This document shows positions 19,033-32,126 of a stretch of 64,000 nucleotides of DNA, one piece after another. Each line of letters begins with the position of its first letter. The stretch's first letter is position 1. Made by a program: the position numbers and the translations under genes. The notes beneath the pieces were generated by a model. It was not told the origin of the DNA. It saw only the letters and a list, made by a program, of their open reading frames with translations, and did no database searches. This DNA is from Sandaracinaceae bacterium (GTDB taxonomy: Bacteria; Myxococcota_A; Polyangia; Polyangiales; Houyiibacteriaceae): positions 1 through 64,000 of the forward strand of contig JADJJE010000008.1 of assembly GCA_016706685.1 (NCBI GenBank), written 5' to 3'.

Positions 19033-19046
19033 TGTCAATTATGACT
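19033..19046 (-). promoter_or_regulatory. candidate promoter/operator of the TetR gene
   Basis: On the minus strand a perfect -35 hexamer TTGACA (19033-19038) lies inside the palindrome GTCA, 4 nt, TGAC (19034-19045), 29 nt before the TetR ATG. A -10 at the 17-nt spacing would be poor (AGGGTC); CATAAT at 19037-19042 is a better -10 by sequence but lacks a clear -35. A palindrome on its own promoter is the usual arrangement for an autoregulated TetR gene. Confidence 0.35.
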
Positions 19047-19067
19047 GAGGGGGCGCGCCGGTGCCGC

Positions 19068-20441
19068 TCACGGGACCAGGCCGATGGCGTCGATCTCGTT
19101 CCAGCCCATGACCTGGTTGGTGTCCAGGTAGAGGCGCACCGTCTCGATGGTGCGCGGCGCGGGCAGCGACACCGTGACCACGGCGGAGGCGTACTGGGCG
19201 CTGGGATCCGTGCCCGTCCACAACGTCACGGGAGCGCTCGGGTTGGTGAGGTCGTCCACGCGCACCACGGCGCCGGGGTTGAACGTGGCCAGCCACATCA
19301 CGTAGCGGGCGGCGACCGGCGCAGCGAAGCGGACGGTGATGTGCTGCAGCCCACCGTCGGACACCAACGTGGCCCAGGCCGCGCTGAGGTCTCCCGCGCG
19401 CGGATACACGTCGGGAGCGCCCAACGCCTGTGCGGCCGAGTTGGCCGACGACCCGTACTCGGTGGAGAAGTCCACCACCGAAGCGGCCCACACGGGGTTG
19501 CGCGCCAGCACCGTCTCGAGGGCCGGTGCCTCGGCGGCGATGGTGGTCCCCGGCACGCTCTCCGCGGCCGGCGTCATGACCGTGGGCGTGGAGGCGCTGC
19601 TACCCTCGCTCGCCACCGCCGCCACGATGCCGCCCACCACGCACAGCGCCACGACCGCGAACATCACCCACATGGCACCGCCGACCGAGAGCTCTTTGGT
19701 GGGCGGCGGGATCATGGGGCGCGCCGCGAGCGGCAAGAGGTCACGCGCGAGGAGGGCCACCGTGTCGATCTCGGCGTAGCCCGGCGTGTTGGTCAGGTAG
19801 ACGCGCAGCTTGCGGATGACGCGCGGCCCGTCGAGCGTGACCTCGAGCGCGCAGGCCACGCTGCGCGGGTCGGCGGGTCCGGCATAGAGCAGCTCGTCGC
19901 CCGACGTGTGGTCCACCACCGCGTACACGCTGCCCGACTTGTTGGTCTCGTAGACGCGCAGCGCCGTGACGGGATAGTCGCTGGTGTACTCGAGCTCCAC
20001 CCACTCGACCGGGCTCGAGCTGGACGACGGCGCCCAGGCGCCGCCGATGTCGCCGTAGCGCGGGAACACCTTGGGCGGGCCCACCATGGCCGAGGGCGAC
20101 CAGCTGCCACCGTAGGTGCTGGAGGCCGCCGCGCGCGTGGGCCAGATGGCGCGGTCGGCCGGCACCAGCGCCTCCACCTTCATGTCGCGCGTGGTGAGCC
20201 GCGCGCCGCGCCCCTTCGCCGGCACGCTCCCCGGCCCGCTCAGCAGCCGCTCGTGGATGCCGGTGGGGCGCTCGGGGTGGGCCGCCGCCGAGGCCAGCTC
20301 TTGCTGCGCGCCGCTCACGATGGTGGCCGTGAGGTACGTGGCCTGGCTGCAGTACGCGCACTCCACCACGTTCTGGCCAGGCACCGGCGAGAGGTTGGCG
20401 CCGCAGTTGCCACAGCGCAGGACTTGCGATTCGGAAGGCAT
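19068..20441 (-). CDS. zinc-ribbon membrane protein with two discoidin-like domains
   Basis: A 457-residue protein. It opens with a zinc ribbon (LRCGNCGANL and VECAYCSQ, residues 8-30), continues with a Gly/Ser linker, a first beta-sandwich region (SSTYGGSWSPSAMVGPPKVF through IRKLRVYLTNTPGYAEIDTV), one membrane segment (MWVMFAVVALCVVGGIVAAVA, about residue 250) and a second copy of the sandwich (FSTEYGSSANSAAQALGAP through IETVRLYLDTNQVMGWNEID). The two halves share the LGAPDVYPRxGD-type and NxxGxxEIDxxxL patterns, so this is an internal duplication across the membrane. Discoidin-like domains bind sugars or lipids. It lies 16 nt downstream of the oxidoreductase gene and is probably its operon partner. 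Function unknown. Confidence 0.6.
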   Translation of the reverse strand: MPSESQVLRCGNCGANLSPVPGQNVVECAYCSQATYLTATIVSGAQQELASAAAHPERPTGIHERLLSGPGSVPAKGRGARLTTRDMKVEALVPADRAIWPTRAAASSTYGGSWSPSAMVGPPKVFPRYGDIGGAWAPSSSSSPVEWVELEYTSDYPVTALRVYETNKSGSVYAVVDHTSGDELLYAGPADPRSVACALEVTLDGPRVIRKLRVYLTNTPGYAEIDTVALLARDLLPLAARPMIPPPTKELSVGGAMWVMFAVVALCVVGGIVAAVASEGSSASTPTVMTPAAESVPGTTIAAEAPALETVLARNPVWAASVVDFSTEYGSSANSAAQALGAPDVYPRAGDLSAAWATLVSDGGLQHITVRFAAPVAARYVMWLATFNPGAVVRVDDLTNPSAPVTLWTGTDPSAQYASAVVTVSLPAPRTIETVRLYLDTNQVMGWNEIDAIGLVP

Positions 20442-20457
20442 GGAGGGCGATCCTACA

Positions 20458-21440
20458 TCAGCCGACCTCGAGCACCACCTTGCCGCGTGCGCGCTTGGTC
20501 TCCATGTAGCGGTGCGCCTCGGCCACGTCGTCGAGCGCGAACGAGCGGTCCACCACCACCGTGAGGCGACCGGCGTCGATGTGCTCACGCAGCCACTCGA
20601 GCTGGGCGCGCTGCGAGCGCACCACCACCAGGCGCGCGCGCTGCTTCGAGAACACGGTGCGCGCCACGTCCTTCACGATCTGGCCGCTGGGGATGGTCTG
20701 CACGTAGGTGCCGCGCTCCGTGAGCAGCGGGCGCAGCGTGTCGAAGCGGTAGTTGCCGAACACGTCGAAGATGGCGTCGAAGCGCTGGGTCAGGCCCGTG
20801 AGCGGGGTCTCCGCGTAGTCCACCACGTGGTCCGCCCCGAGGCCGCGCACCAGCTCGGCGTTGCGCGCGCTGCACACCGCAGTGACCTCGGCGCCCAGCA
20901 GCTTCGCGATCTGCACCGCGAACACACCCACGCCGCCCGACGCACCGTTGACCAGCACGCGCTGCCCAGGCTTGACGCGCGCCTCGTCGCGCAGGCCTTG
21001 CAGCGCCGTCTGCGCGGCCAGCGGAACGGCGGCAGCGGTGCGCAGGTCCACCGTGGTGGGCACCGCACACAGCGACTGCGCGTCCACGGCGGCGTACTGC
21101 GCATAGGCCCGCCCGGCGAAGTCGTTGATCATGCCGAACACCTGCTGGCCCACCGCGAGGTCTGCGCCGGGCGCGGCCTCCACCACCTCGCCGGCGATGT
21201 CGTGGCCCACCAGCAGCGGGAACTTCTTGCCGGTGGCGATCTTGAACTTGCCCTTGCGGACGATGACGTCTTTCGGGTTCACGCCGATGAAGCGCGTGCG
21301 CACCAGCACCTGGCCGCGCGTGGGCACCGGCCGTGGCACCGTGGCCGGGCGCAGCACGTCGGCCGCGCCGTAGCGGTCGATGACCACGGCGTGCATGGTC
21401 TCGGTGGGGTGGAGGTGCTTTCCGTACTGCGGGAGGGCGC

Positions 21441-21444
<4 letters not shown>
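20458..21444 (-). CDS. MDR-family NADPH:quinone reductase-like oxidoreductase
   Basis: A 328-residue zinc-independent medium-chain dehydrogenase/reductase. The N-terminal GroES-like domain includes TRFIGVNPKDVIVRKGKF and PLLVGHDIAGEVVEAAPG. The Rossmann fold has RVLVNGASGGVGVFAVQIAK and GADHVVDY, and the C-terminal VVVDRSFALDDVAEAHRYME is typical of quinone reductase/enoyl reductase members. It would reduce quinones or enones with NADPH; the natural substrate is unknown. The ATG at 21444 overlaps the TGA of the upstream helicase by 4 nt, which fixes the start; an internal Met at 21396 begins the conserved part. Confidence 0.85.
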
Positions 21445-25967
<4,523 letters not shown>

Positions 25968-26051
25968 CCCAGGGTTCTACGGGGTGGGTGCGACACTGTC
26001 ACGGGTCCTGGGGCGCGCCACGCGCGTCCAGCGGTATAAGCTCGGGTGCCC

Positions 26052-26891
26052 ATGAAACGAAACCGCGCGCTGACGAGCCTGGCGACCACGAGCCTCTGGC
26101 TGTTCGCCACGCTGGCCCTCGGGTGTGGCCGGCCTGCCTCGGTGCCTGGGCCGACTACCCCCGCGCCGTCGCAGGTGGCCTCCGATGCGCCCACCAACCT
26201 TCTGAGCCGCCCGCTGGCGGGGGACGTCTACTGGGTGAGCGGCGGGGATGACGACGTGCGCGCCGTCTTCCTGGAGATCGAGGCGATGCCGCAGCCGGAG
26301 GGCGACGTCATCGGGAGCATCGAGCTGCACCACGCCTTCCGCGTGCTGCGCCTGGTCGATGAGGTCCCCGCGCCGGCGACCGTGGTCATCGTGGATCAGA
26401 CCAACCTCTGCGAGGCAGAGGTGACCCGCGCGCGCCGCGTTCACACCCTCTTCGTGGGCGAGGACGACCCGGAGACGCCCCCGAACGATCCGCGCACCTA
26501 CCTGGTGCTGGACTTCGAGGGCTGCGACGACGGGACGGCGGGCATCAGCGGGGTGCCGCGCGCCGACATCCGCGTCCGCTCCCTGCGCCGTGACGCCCTC
26601 ACGGAGCGCGCCACGCCAGCGCTCGTCGCCGCCGTGAGGCCCAGCGACGATGGTGTGTGGGGCGACGACCCCCTGCCCACCGACGCGTTCCGCATGATGG
26701 CGCTCCCGGCCCACGGCGTGACCATCGTGGTGGGCAGCAGCTCATGGGTGGTGCGCGACGGTGTCGTGCTGGCGGGCGCCGCGCCCGTCACGCTGATCGA
26801 GGCGGGGCCGCTGGTCCTGCTGGAGCTGGAGACGCCCAGCGAGGGCTGGCTCGGCACGCTGGCCGACTTCACGGACCCAACGCACCCCTGA
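26052..26891 (+). CDS. lipoprotein of unknown function
   Basis: A 279-residue predicted lipoprotein: MKRNRALTSLATTSLWLFATLA, lipobox LALGC, then a Pro/Thr/Ser linker. The mature part is acidic and beta-rich, for example VRAVFLEIEAMPQPEGDVIGS and TYLVLDFEGCDDGTAGIS. Three mature cysteines are visible beside the lipidated one. I recognise no family. ATG 26052 was preferred over GTG 26046 because the charged start and hydrophobic core fit best from there; a TATAAG hexamer lies about 10-15 nt upstream. It is divergent from the helicase operon, 84 nt apart. Confidence 0.6.
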   Translation: MKRNRALTSLATTSLWLFATLALGCGRPASVPGPTTPAPSQVASDAPTNLLSRPLAGDVYWVSGGDDDVRAVFLEIEAMPQPEGDVIGSIELHHAFRVLRLVDEVPAPATVVIVDQTNLCEAEVTRARRVHTLFVGEDDPETPPNDPRTYLVLDFEGCDDGTAGISGVPRADIRVRSLRRDALTERATPALVAAVRPSDDGVWGDDPLPTDAFRMMALPAHGVTIVVGSSSWVVRDGVVLAGAAPVTLIEAGPLVLLELETPSEGWLGTLADFTDPTHP

Positions 26892-26925
26892 GCATCCCGC
26901 GCAGAGGGGCTCACACGCGGCCAAC

Positions 26926-27651
26926 TCAGTCGCGCACGTCCACGTCGTTCGAGCGCACCGACACCGTCCCATTCGCACCCACACACGCGAGCCGCACACG
27001 CGCCCCCACGGCCGGCGGGTTGGCCCCCGGCATGTCGATCTGGCAGCGCCCGGGCGAGTGGTAGAGCCTCTGCACGCGGTCCCCGGAGCTCACCGCATAG
27101 AGTCCATAAGCCGAGCCCTGCGCGGCAGGCGCCACCGCCACGCCCACCACGTCCGTCGGGAGCGCCGTGTGCAAGCGCGCCTCGAGACCCCAGGTGGGTG
27201 GCGAGTACGGCTCCGATGTCCCCTCGTGGCGAACCACGCGCACGGTCGCCACACGACACGGCGCGGGCGGCGTGGCGGCGGCGTCCACCAGCGTGACCGG
27301 CAGCTCACCCGCAGGCCCACGCACCACACCGGCCCCGACCACGAACTGGTTCGGCAGCAGCCGGATCATCCCTGGTGCGAGCGGCGCTGCGTGCAGCCGG
27401 ATGGTCGCGCCACCCACCGTGAGCGTGTAGTGGCCGCCGAACGGGTCCTCCATGCCCCCGCCGAAGTGCAGGTCGGCGCTGAGCAAGATGGCCCCACCGC
27501 GCCCGAGAGTGGCGCCTGCCACGGTGCGGTACGCCGGCCCGAAGCCAGGCGGTGCACACGCCCCCGCACGCGCGGTGCTGGGCAGGAACGCGCTCAGCGC
27601 CGAGGTACCCAGGGTGGCCACCGACCAAGCAAGCATCTCTCGTCTGCGCAT
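26926..27651 (-). CDS. secreted protein of unknown function, possible Tat signal
   Basis: A 241-residue exported protein. The signal region reads MRRREMLAWSVATLGTSALS and ends in STARA; the Arg triplet before a moderately hydrophobic core suggests the Tat route, though the full consensus is not present. The mature part begins GACAPPGFGPAYRTV and is beta-rich with scattered cysteines (GACAPP, APCRV, GRCQID, RLACVG). No family is recognised. ATG 27651 was chosen because it starts the signal peptide; open frame upstream runs towards the divergent Bpt-like gene. Confidence 0.6.
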   Translation of the reverse strand: MRRREMLAWSVATLGTSALSAFLPSTARAGACAPPGFGPAYRTVAGATLGRGGAILLSADLHFGGGMEDPFGGHYTLTVGGATIRLHAAPLAPGMIRLLPNQFVVGAGVVRGPAGELPVTLVDAAATPPAPCRVATVRVVRHEGTSEPYSPPTWGLEARLHTALPTDVVGVAVAPAAQGSAYGLYAVSSGDRVQRLYHSPGRCQIDMPGANPPAVGARVRLACVGANGTVSVRSNDVDVRD

Positions 27652-27797
27652 GTGATCCCTTGTGGTGTCGGGTGCTCGTCGATGCGACGCGGCACCCCCA
27701 GCATGGTCTCCGACCCAGGCGACCACGTCACGCTTGGATCGCGCGGCTGACCGATCCGTGCGCACACCCTTGTCGGGCCCCGGTCCGGCCCGCCATC

Positions 27798-28565
27798 ATG
27801 TGGGCGATGGATCCCTTGCACACCCTGCCCCGCCTGCTGGACCGCGTCCCAGCAGAGGTCTTGGTGCACTCGGAACCCGAGCCCTGTCCGTACATCGAAG
27901 GGCAGGTGGCGCTGATGCCGCTGCGCCTGCCCATTCGGCGCCTGCAGCCCGGCGAGCTGGACCAGCGCCTCGAGCAGGGCGACCGGCGTCACGGCGCGCT
28001 GCTCTACCGGCCCACCTGCGCGGAGTGCCACGCTTGCGAGGCCATTCGCCTGGACGTGAGCGCGTTCAAGCTGCGGCCGCATCACAAGCGCGTGCTGCGC
28101 AACGGCGACAAGGTGCTGCGCGTGGAGCTGGGGCCGCCGCTGTCGGACCGCGAGCGCGTGCAGCTGTTCGAGCGCCACAAGCGCCTGCGCGGGCTCGAGA
28201 GCCCGAGCGCGCGGCCCATCACCATGCTGTCGTACCAGCGCTTCCTGGTGGACCGGCTCTGTGGCTCGTTCGAGATGCGCTACTACCACGAGGGCCGGCT
28301 GGTGGGCGTGGCCGTCACCGACAAGGGCGAGAAGGCGCTGTCGGCGGTGTATTGCTACTACGACCCGGAGCTGCCGAAGCTGAGCCTGGGCACCTATTCC
28401 ATCCTCAAGCAGCTGGAGCTGGCCAAGCGCTGGGGCATGCGGCACCTCTACCTGGGGCTCTACATCGAGGCCAACGAGCACATGGCCTACAAGGCGCGCT
28501 TCCTGCCGCACGACCGGCTGGTGCGCGGCGAGTGGCGCAAGTTCGAGCGCGAGCCGGCGGATTGA
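27798..28565 (+). CDS. bpt: Bpt-type aminoacyl-tRNA--protein transferase
   Basis: A 255-residue member of the bacterial Bpt / eukaryotic Ate1 superfamily, which adds Leu (Bpt) or Arg (Ate1) from charged tRNA to protein N-termini and so makes N-degrons. The N-terminal cysteine region EPCPYIEGQVALMPLRLP and the block YRPTCAECHACEAIRLDVSAF are typical, as are YQRFLVDRLCGSFEMRYY, GVAVTDKGEKALSAVYCYYDP and GTYSILKQLELAKRWGMRHLYLGLYI in the GNAT-like domain. The last part, MAYKARFLPHDRL, matches the family C-terminus. A Bpt needs an N-recognin such as ClpS to deliver substrates; none is in this window. ATG 27798 or 27807 (MDPLHTLPRLL) are both possible. Confidence 0.8.
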   Translation: MWAMDPLHTLPRLLDRVPAEVLVHSEPEPCPYIEGQVALMPLRLPIRRLQPGELDQRLEQGDRRHGALLYRPTCAECHACEAIRLDVSAFKLRPHHKRVLRNGDKVLRVELGPPLSDRERVQLFERHKRLRGLESPSARPITMLSYQRFLVDRLCGSFEMRYYHEGRLVGVAVTDKGEKALSAVYCYYDPELPKLSLGTYSILKQLELAKRWGMRHLYLGLYIEANEHMAYKARFLPHDRLVRGEWRKFEREPAD

Positions 28566-28598
28566 CCGGCCCCCGCGCGGTCGATAGGTTGCCGCGCC

Positions 28599-29042
28599 GT
28601 GAGCTCCATCTCCCTCATCCAGTCCGAGTGGCCCTTGGTCGTGGCGCGCTGGCCCTCCGACGGAGAGCTGTCCGACATCGACGCGTACTTCGACCTCTAC
28701 CCGGCGCTCATCCGCCGCGCCCGGCTCGAGGGACCCATCGTGTTCATCACGGACCTGCGCAAGATGACGATGTCGGCCACCAACGCCACCAAGCGCAAGC
28801 GCGTGGCCGACCGCTCGGCCGAGACGCTGAGCGCACTGCGGCCCCTGATCCGCCGCGAGGCCGTGCTGGCGTCGTCGAGCTGGGCGAAGGCGAGCCTCAC
28901 GGCGGTGTTCATGTTCTCGAAGCCGGAGTGGCCGCTGCGGGTGTTCACCGACGAGGGCGAAGCGCGCGCATGGCTGGCCGAGGCCGAGGCCGCGGTGCAG
29001 CTCACTCCGCCGGTGGGGACTGGGGTGTCGTTCTCCCGCTAG
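28599..29042 (+). CDS. small hypothetical protein, STAS/SEC14-like pattern
   Basis: A 147-residue soluble protein from GTG 28599. The order of predicted elements (WPLVVARWPSDGELSD strand/helix, EGPIVFITDLRKM strand, a basic helix, SLTAVFMFSKPEWPLRVFTDE, then a helix EARAWLAEAEAAV) recalls the short SpoIIAA/STAS-like proteins of proteobacteria in which the last part is typically an FxxxEARxWL helix. This is a weak resemblance. It starts 33 nt behind the Bpt-like gene and its last 41 nt overlap the convergent S41 peptidase gene. Confidence 0.5.
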   Translation: MSSISLIQSEWPLVVARWPSDGELSDIDAYFDLYPALIRRARLEGPIVFITDLRKMTMSATNATKRKRVADRSAETLSALRPLIRREAVLASSSWAKASLTAVFMFSKPEWPLRVFTDEGEARAWLAEAEAAVQLTPPVGTGVSFSR

Positions 29043-30480
29043 TCGGGCTCTCGAGCCCTTCGAGGTAGGGGTCGACGCCTGCCAGGAACGCGGCCTCGTC
29101 GTAGACCACCGCGAGATCGGGCGCGTGGCCCTGGCCGTCCACGCAGCCCGGGGTGGCAACGTGGCGGAGCTCCAGCAACGACATCAGCACGCTCACGCCG
29201 CGGTGCGGCGTGGTGTAGACCACCGGCACCTCGCCCACGTGGCGGCCGCACTCGCCGCCCGTGGGTTCGCCGTGCAGCTCCGCGTCGGGACGCCAGGCGC
29301 GCAGCGCGGTCACCAGCTCCACGGCGGCGGAGTTGGTGTGGCCGTCGATGAACGCCACCACGCGCCCGCGGTGACCCTCGCCATGCGGGACCATGAGCGA
29401 AGCGAGCGGGTCGCCGGTGCGCACCCACAGCTCGCCGTCGCGCTCGGCGCCGGCCAGCAGCGCGGCCAGGTGTTCCTCCGGCACGAAAGGAAACGTGGTG
29501 AGCGAGCGAAATGCGCTAGGCACGCGCAGCACGCGTGCGCTCAGGCTCGCCCACTGCGCATAGGGCGCACCCAACACGTGGTTCAGCACCGCCACGCCGT
29601 GCGTGCGCAGGCCGCCCTCGTTGCCCCGCAGATCGAGGATGAGGGTGTCGTCGGGGTCGATCTGCGCGAAGAGCGCGTCCACCCGCACGCGATAAGCCTC
29701 CTGGTCCGCGATGCCGAAGCTGGGCAGTCGCAGCAGCACGGTGCCGTCGGCGACATCCACCACGAAGGGCCAGGGCGGCTCTTCGGGCGACACGGGTCCC
29801 CATACGGGGGCCGAGTGCCGCGCGCGCGAGAGCGGACCGAGGGCGTCGCGCGGGACGCCCGCGAGTGTGAGCGTCTGCGCCTCCCCGTCGGGCAGCTCCA
29901 CGTCCACGCGATAGCTGGCGCGCATCCCGCGCAGCAGGTGGTAGTGGCGCGCGAAGCCGCGCTCGAGCGCCGCCCGTCGCGCGCTCTCGTGCACCCCATC
30001 GGCCAGCACCAGCGCCTCGAGCTCGGCCCACAGCGCCTCGATGGGCTCCCCGTCGATGGCGATCAGCCGCGTCCCGCGCGGCAGCTCGGTGCTGCACGCG
30101 TCCACGAAGAACGTCTCCCCAGCAAGCTTGGGCAGCAGCGGCAGCAGCGTGAGCGCGCTGGCCACGTCGTCTTGGAACACGGGCAACGCCACGGCCACGT
30201 GCCCATCGCCGAGACGCGCGAGCACCCGGTGGAAAGCGAGCCCCACCGTGAAGTCGTCGGGCGCGTCGAGCGCGTCCAGCCGCTGCGCCTCCGCCTCGGC
30301 CAGCGCCTCGAGCTCCGCGCGCGAGACGTAGGCGTAGGGCCGTGGATGCGTGGCCTGCACGAAGCGCAGGAGCCCGCGCAGGTCTTCTCCGGGGCTGCTG
30401 GGCGCGCTGGCGCAGCCGCCTGCGAGCATCGCCGGAAGCACGGCCACGAGCAGGAGAGTGGTCCGGTCACGGAGCATCAA
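29002..30480 (-). CDS. S41-family (tail-specific protease-like) lipoprotein
   Basis: A 492-residue predicted lipoprotein (MMLRDRTTLLLVAVLPAMLA, lipobox AGGC). The C-terminal half is an S41 peptidase: VVDVADGTVLLRLPSFGI, TLILDLRGNEGGLRTHG, FIDGHTNSAAVELVTALRAW with the likely nucleophile serine, and LHGEPTGGECG. The N-terminal half has a helical region and a section around RGTRLIAIDGEPIEALWAEL that resembles a divergent PDZ. Tail-specific proteases cut periplasmic proteins; a classical Ser-Lys dyad is not obvious here, as in several S41 subgroups. Start ATG 30480 (or 30477). It overlaps the convergent hypothetical gene by 41 nt. Confidence 0.75.
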   Translation of the reverse strand: MMLRDRTTLLLVAVLPAMLAGGCASAPSSPGEDLRGLLRFVQATHPRPYAYVSRAELEALAEAEAQRLDALDAPDDFTVGLAFHRVLARLGDGHVAVALPVFQDDVASALTLLPLLPKLAGETFFVDACSTELPRGTRLIAIDGEPIEALWAELEALVLADGVHESARRAALERGFARHYHLLRGMRASYRVDVELPDGEAQTLTLAGVPRDALGPLSRARHSAPVWGPVSPEEPPWPFVVDVADGTVLLRLPSFGIADQEAYRVRVDALFAQIDPDDTLILDLRGNEGGLRTHGVAVLNHVLGAPYAQWASLSARVLRVPSAFRSLTTFPFVPEEHLAALLAGAERDGELWVRTGDPLASLMVPHGEGHRGRVVAFIDGHTNSAAVELVTALRAWRPDAELHGEPTGGECGRHVGEVPVVYTTPHRGVSVLMSLLELRHVATPGCVDGQGHAPDLAVVYDEAAFLAGVDPYLEGLESPTSGRTTPQSPPAE

Positions 30481-30522
30481 GGCCCACTCTAGCGTCGCTG
30501 CGCTAGGCGTGCCCCTGCGAGT

Positions 30523-31488
30523 CTAGGCGCTCGCGCTGAGCAGGCGTGTGGCAGCGATGCGAATGGCCGCGTCGTCCGCGCCAGAGGCCACAAGCTGCCT
30601 GAGCGATGCGGCGCTCTCGGGGCTGGCGCGCATCAGGTCGCGGAACGGAACTCCGGCTTCCACCACGCGCCGCGCCAGCTGCGCCTGCTCGGCCTCGCGC
30701 GCGTAGGCCCCGAAACCGGTGGCGGCGCTCCGGCCGAGCCAGCTCTTCGAGAGCCAGTCCGAGGTGTCCTCTTCGAAGGGGACGATACCCAGTTCGTCGC
30801 GCACCTCCGAAAGCGGGCGCGGCAGCAGCTCCTCCCAGTAGGCGTACATGGGCGGCAGCCGCTCGTGCGCCAGAACGCCGTTGGCATAGGCCTGCCGAAG
30901 GAGCGCGCGCCAGCGCGTCTGGCCCACGTGGGGGCGCAAGAAGAGCAGCGGGCCGAGCCCATGAGGCGAGAGCGCCATCCGGCCGAACGACTTCGGCTGG
31001 TGGTAGGCGAACTGGAAGTAGATGAGCAGCCCCTCGCCCGCCAGGTCCGTGCCGTACCCGGTGAGCACGTGGAACATGTCGTGGAGCCAGCGCGTGCGCT
31101 CGATGGCGTAGCGCACGTCCTCGGGCATCTCGTATCCGTCGAAGAAGCCATCACGGTAGATGAGCCCGGCCAAGAGGTAGCCGGGGATGCCGCCCGGCAC
31201 GCTCATGGAGTCGAAGAACGCGCGCCCCAGGCTGCCCGGCGGCATGGTCGCGAGCCCGGATGGATTCGAGAGCGTGGCGGCCAGATCCGGCCGGTCTGCG
31301 AGCACACGCTTGCCGGTGGGGTGGGACCGCATGCGCTCCACCGCGGCCAGCATCTCGGGGCCGTTCGCGTAGAGCAGCATGCGGGGCACCTGCTTGGCGC
31401 CACCCTCGGACACGGGGTTCACGAGCCAACGCACGCCGGCCGCGAGAGCTCGCAGGGGATAGTGCTCGGTGATGGTCGGTGCAGTCAT
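30523..31488 (-). CDS. Coq4-like protein (long form)
   Basis: A 321-residue protein with the Coq4 metal motif HDxxHx11E: HDMFHVLTGYGTDLAGEGL. It is flanked by GYEMPEDVRYAIERTRW before and FAYHQPKSFGRMAL after. Coq4 works in ubiquinone synthesis in mitochondria and bacteria; distant homologues occur in many bacteria without known quinone roles. The N-terminal 100 residues and C-terminal 90 residues extend beyond the usual Coq4 core. ATG 31488 was chosen because a sigma-70-like promoter with a palindrome ends right at it (see 31488-31527); an upstream ATG at 31527 would lie inside the -35 box. It is 42 nt ahead of the S41 gene on the same strand. Confidence 0.7.
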   Translation of the reverse strand: MTAPTITEHYPLRALAAGVRWLVNPVSEGGAKQVPRMLLYANGPEMLAAVERMRSHPTGKRVLADRPDLAATLSNPSGLATMPPGSLGRAFFDSMSVPGGIPGYLLAGLIYRDGFFDGYEMPEDVRYAIERTRWLHDMFHVLTGYGTDLAGEGLLIYFQFAYHQPKSFGRMALSPHGLGPLLFLRPHVGQTRWRALLRQAYANGVLAHERLPPMYAYWEELLPRPLSEVRDELGIVPFEEDTSDWLSKSWLGRSAATGFGAYAREAEQAQLARRVVEAGVPFRDLMRASPESAASLRQLVASGADDAAIRIAATRLLSASA

Positions 31489-31527
31489 ACGATAACCTAT
31501 CGTAGATCCACTCAATGGCGGCGTCAA
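31488..31527 (-). promoter_or_regulatory. promoter with operator palindrome for the Coq4-like gene
   Basis: Read on the minus strand, TTGACG (31527-31522), a 17-nt spacer and TACGAT (31504-31499) form a good sigma-70-like promoter. The predicted start of transcription falls 0-6 nt before the ATG at 31488, so the mRNA would be leaderless or nearly so. A perfect palindrome with 7-nt arms, TACGATA, 3 nt, TATCGTA (31488-31504), spans the -10 box up to the first base of the ATG, an ideal place for a dimeric repressor. Confidence 0.65.
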
Positions 31528-31530
31528 CGC

Positions 31531-32085
31531 CTACTCATCGAGGTCACGTGTGGTGACGGCCAGCATCTCGCCACAAGTGCGGGCCCGGCAGAGACGCAGG
31601 CGCTGCGTGTCCACCACCGTGGCCCCCAGACGGACGGTGCTGCCCACCTCGAAGCGCGTGCCCAGCGCGTGCGCAAAGGGGATGTCGGTGTCCACCCAGC
31701 TGCGCCGGCAGCGGGTGAGCGACTTGGTGGTGATGGTCTCCACGTGCAGGGTGAGCAGGCTCACGGCGGCGTCGCGCCCACGGGCCGGCGCCACGTCATA
31801 GCGGCCGCGCACGAGCGCGGGGTTGCGCAGGCCCTCGGGCCAGACCGACAGCTGGAAGCGCTCGCCGCGCACCTCGAAGCACAGGTGCTGCCCATGGCGA
31901 TGCGTGTCGCGCTCCCAGCGAGCCGAGGTGCCCCACGGTAACGCGAGGCTGGGAGGCTGCGCCGAGGCGGCCCGAGGCTGGGTGGGGGCCGTGTCCTGTG
32001 CGGCGCCAGCGACCACCAGAGCTACCGCGAGCGCCCGCAGGCCCACGAGGGAAACGCTCCGTGGCAGCCGGCCCATGCTCCGCAC
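31531..32085 (-). CDS. secreted hypothetical protein
   Basis: A 184-residue exported protein: basic start (MRSMGRLPRSVSLVGLRA), hydrophobic core (LAVALVVAGAAQ) and a likely cut near AASAQ. The mature part is beta-rich, with strands such as GQHLCFEVRGERFQLSVWP and a pair of cysteines near the end (LRLCRARTCGEM). No family is recognised. The alternative ATG 32076 (MGRLPRS) is equally possible. It ends 3 nt before the -35 box of the Coq4-like gene on the same strand. Confidence 0.55.
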   Translation of the reverse strand: MRSMGRLPRSVSLVGLRALAVALVVAGAAQDTAPTQPRAASAQPPSLALPWGTSARWERDTHRHGQHLCFEVRGERFQLSVWPEGLRNPALVRGRYDVAPARGRDAAVSLLTLHVETITTKSLTRCRRSWVDTDIPFAHALGTRFEVGSTVRLGATVVDTQRLRLCRARTCGEMLAVTTRDLDE

Positions 32086-32126
32086 GGTACCAGAATGTAG
32101 GCCGCTCGGGGACGGTGACCCGGTGG

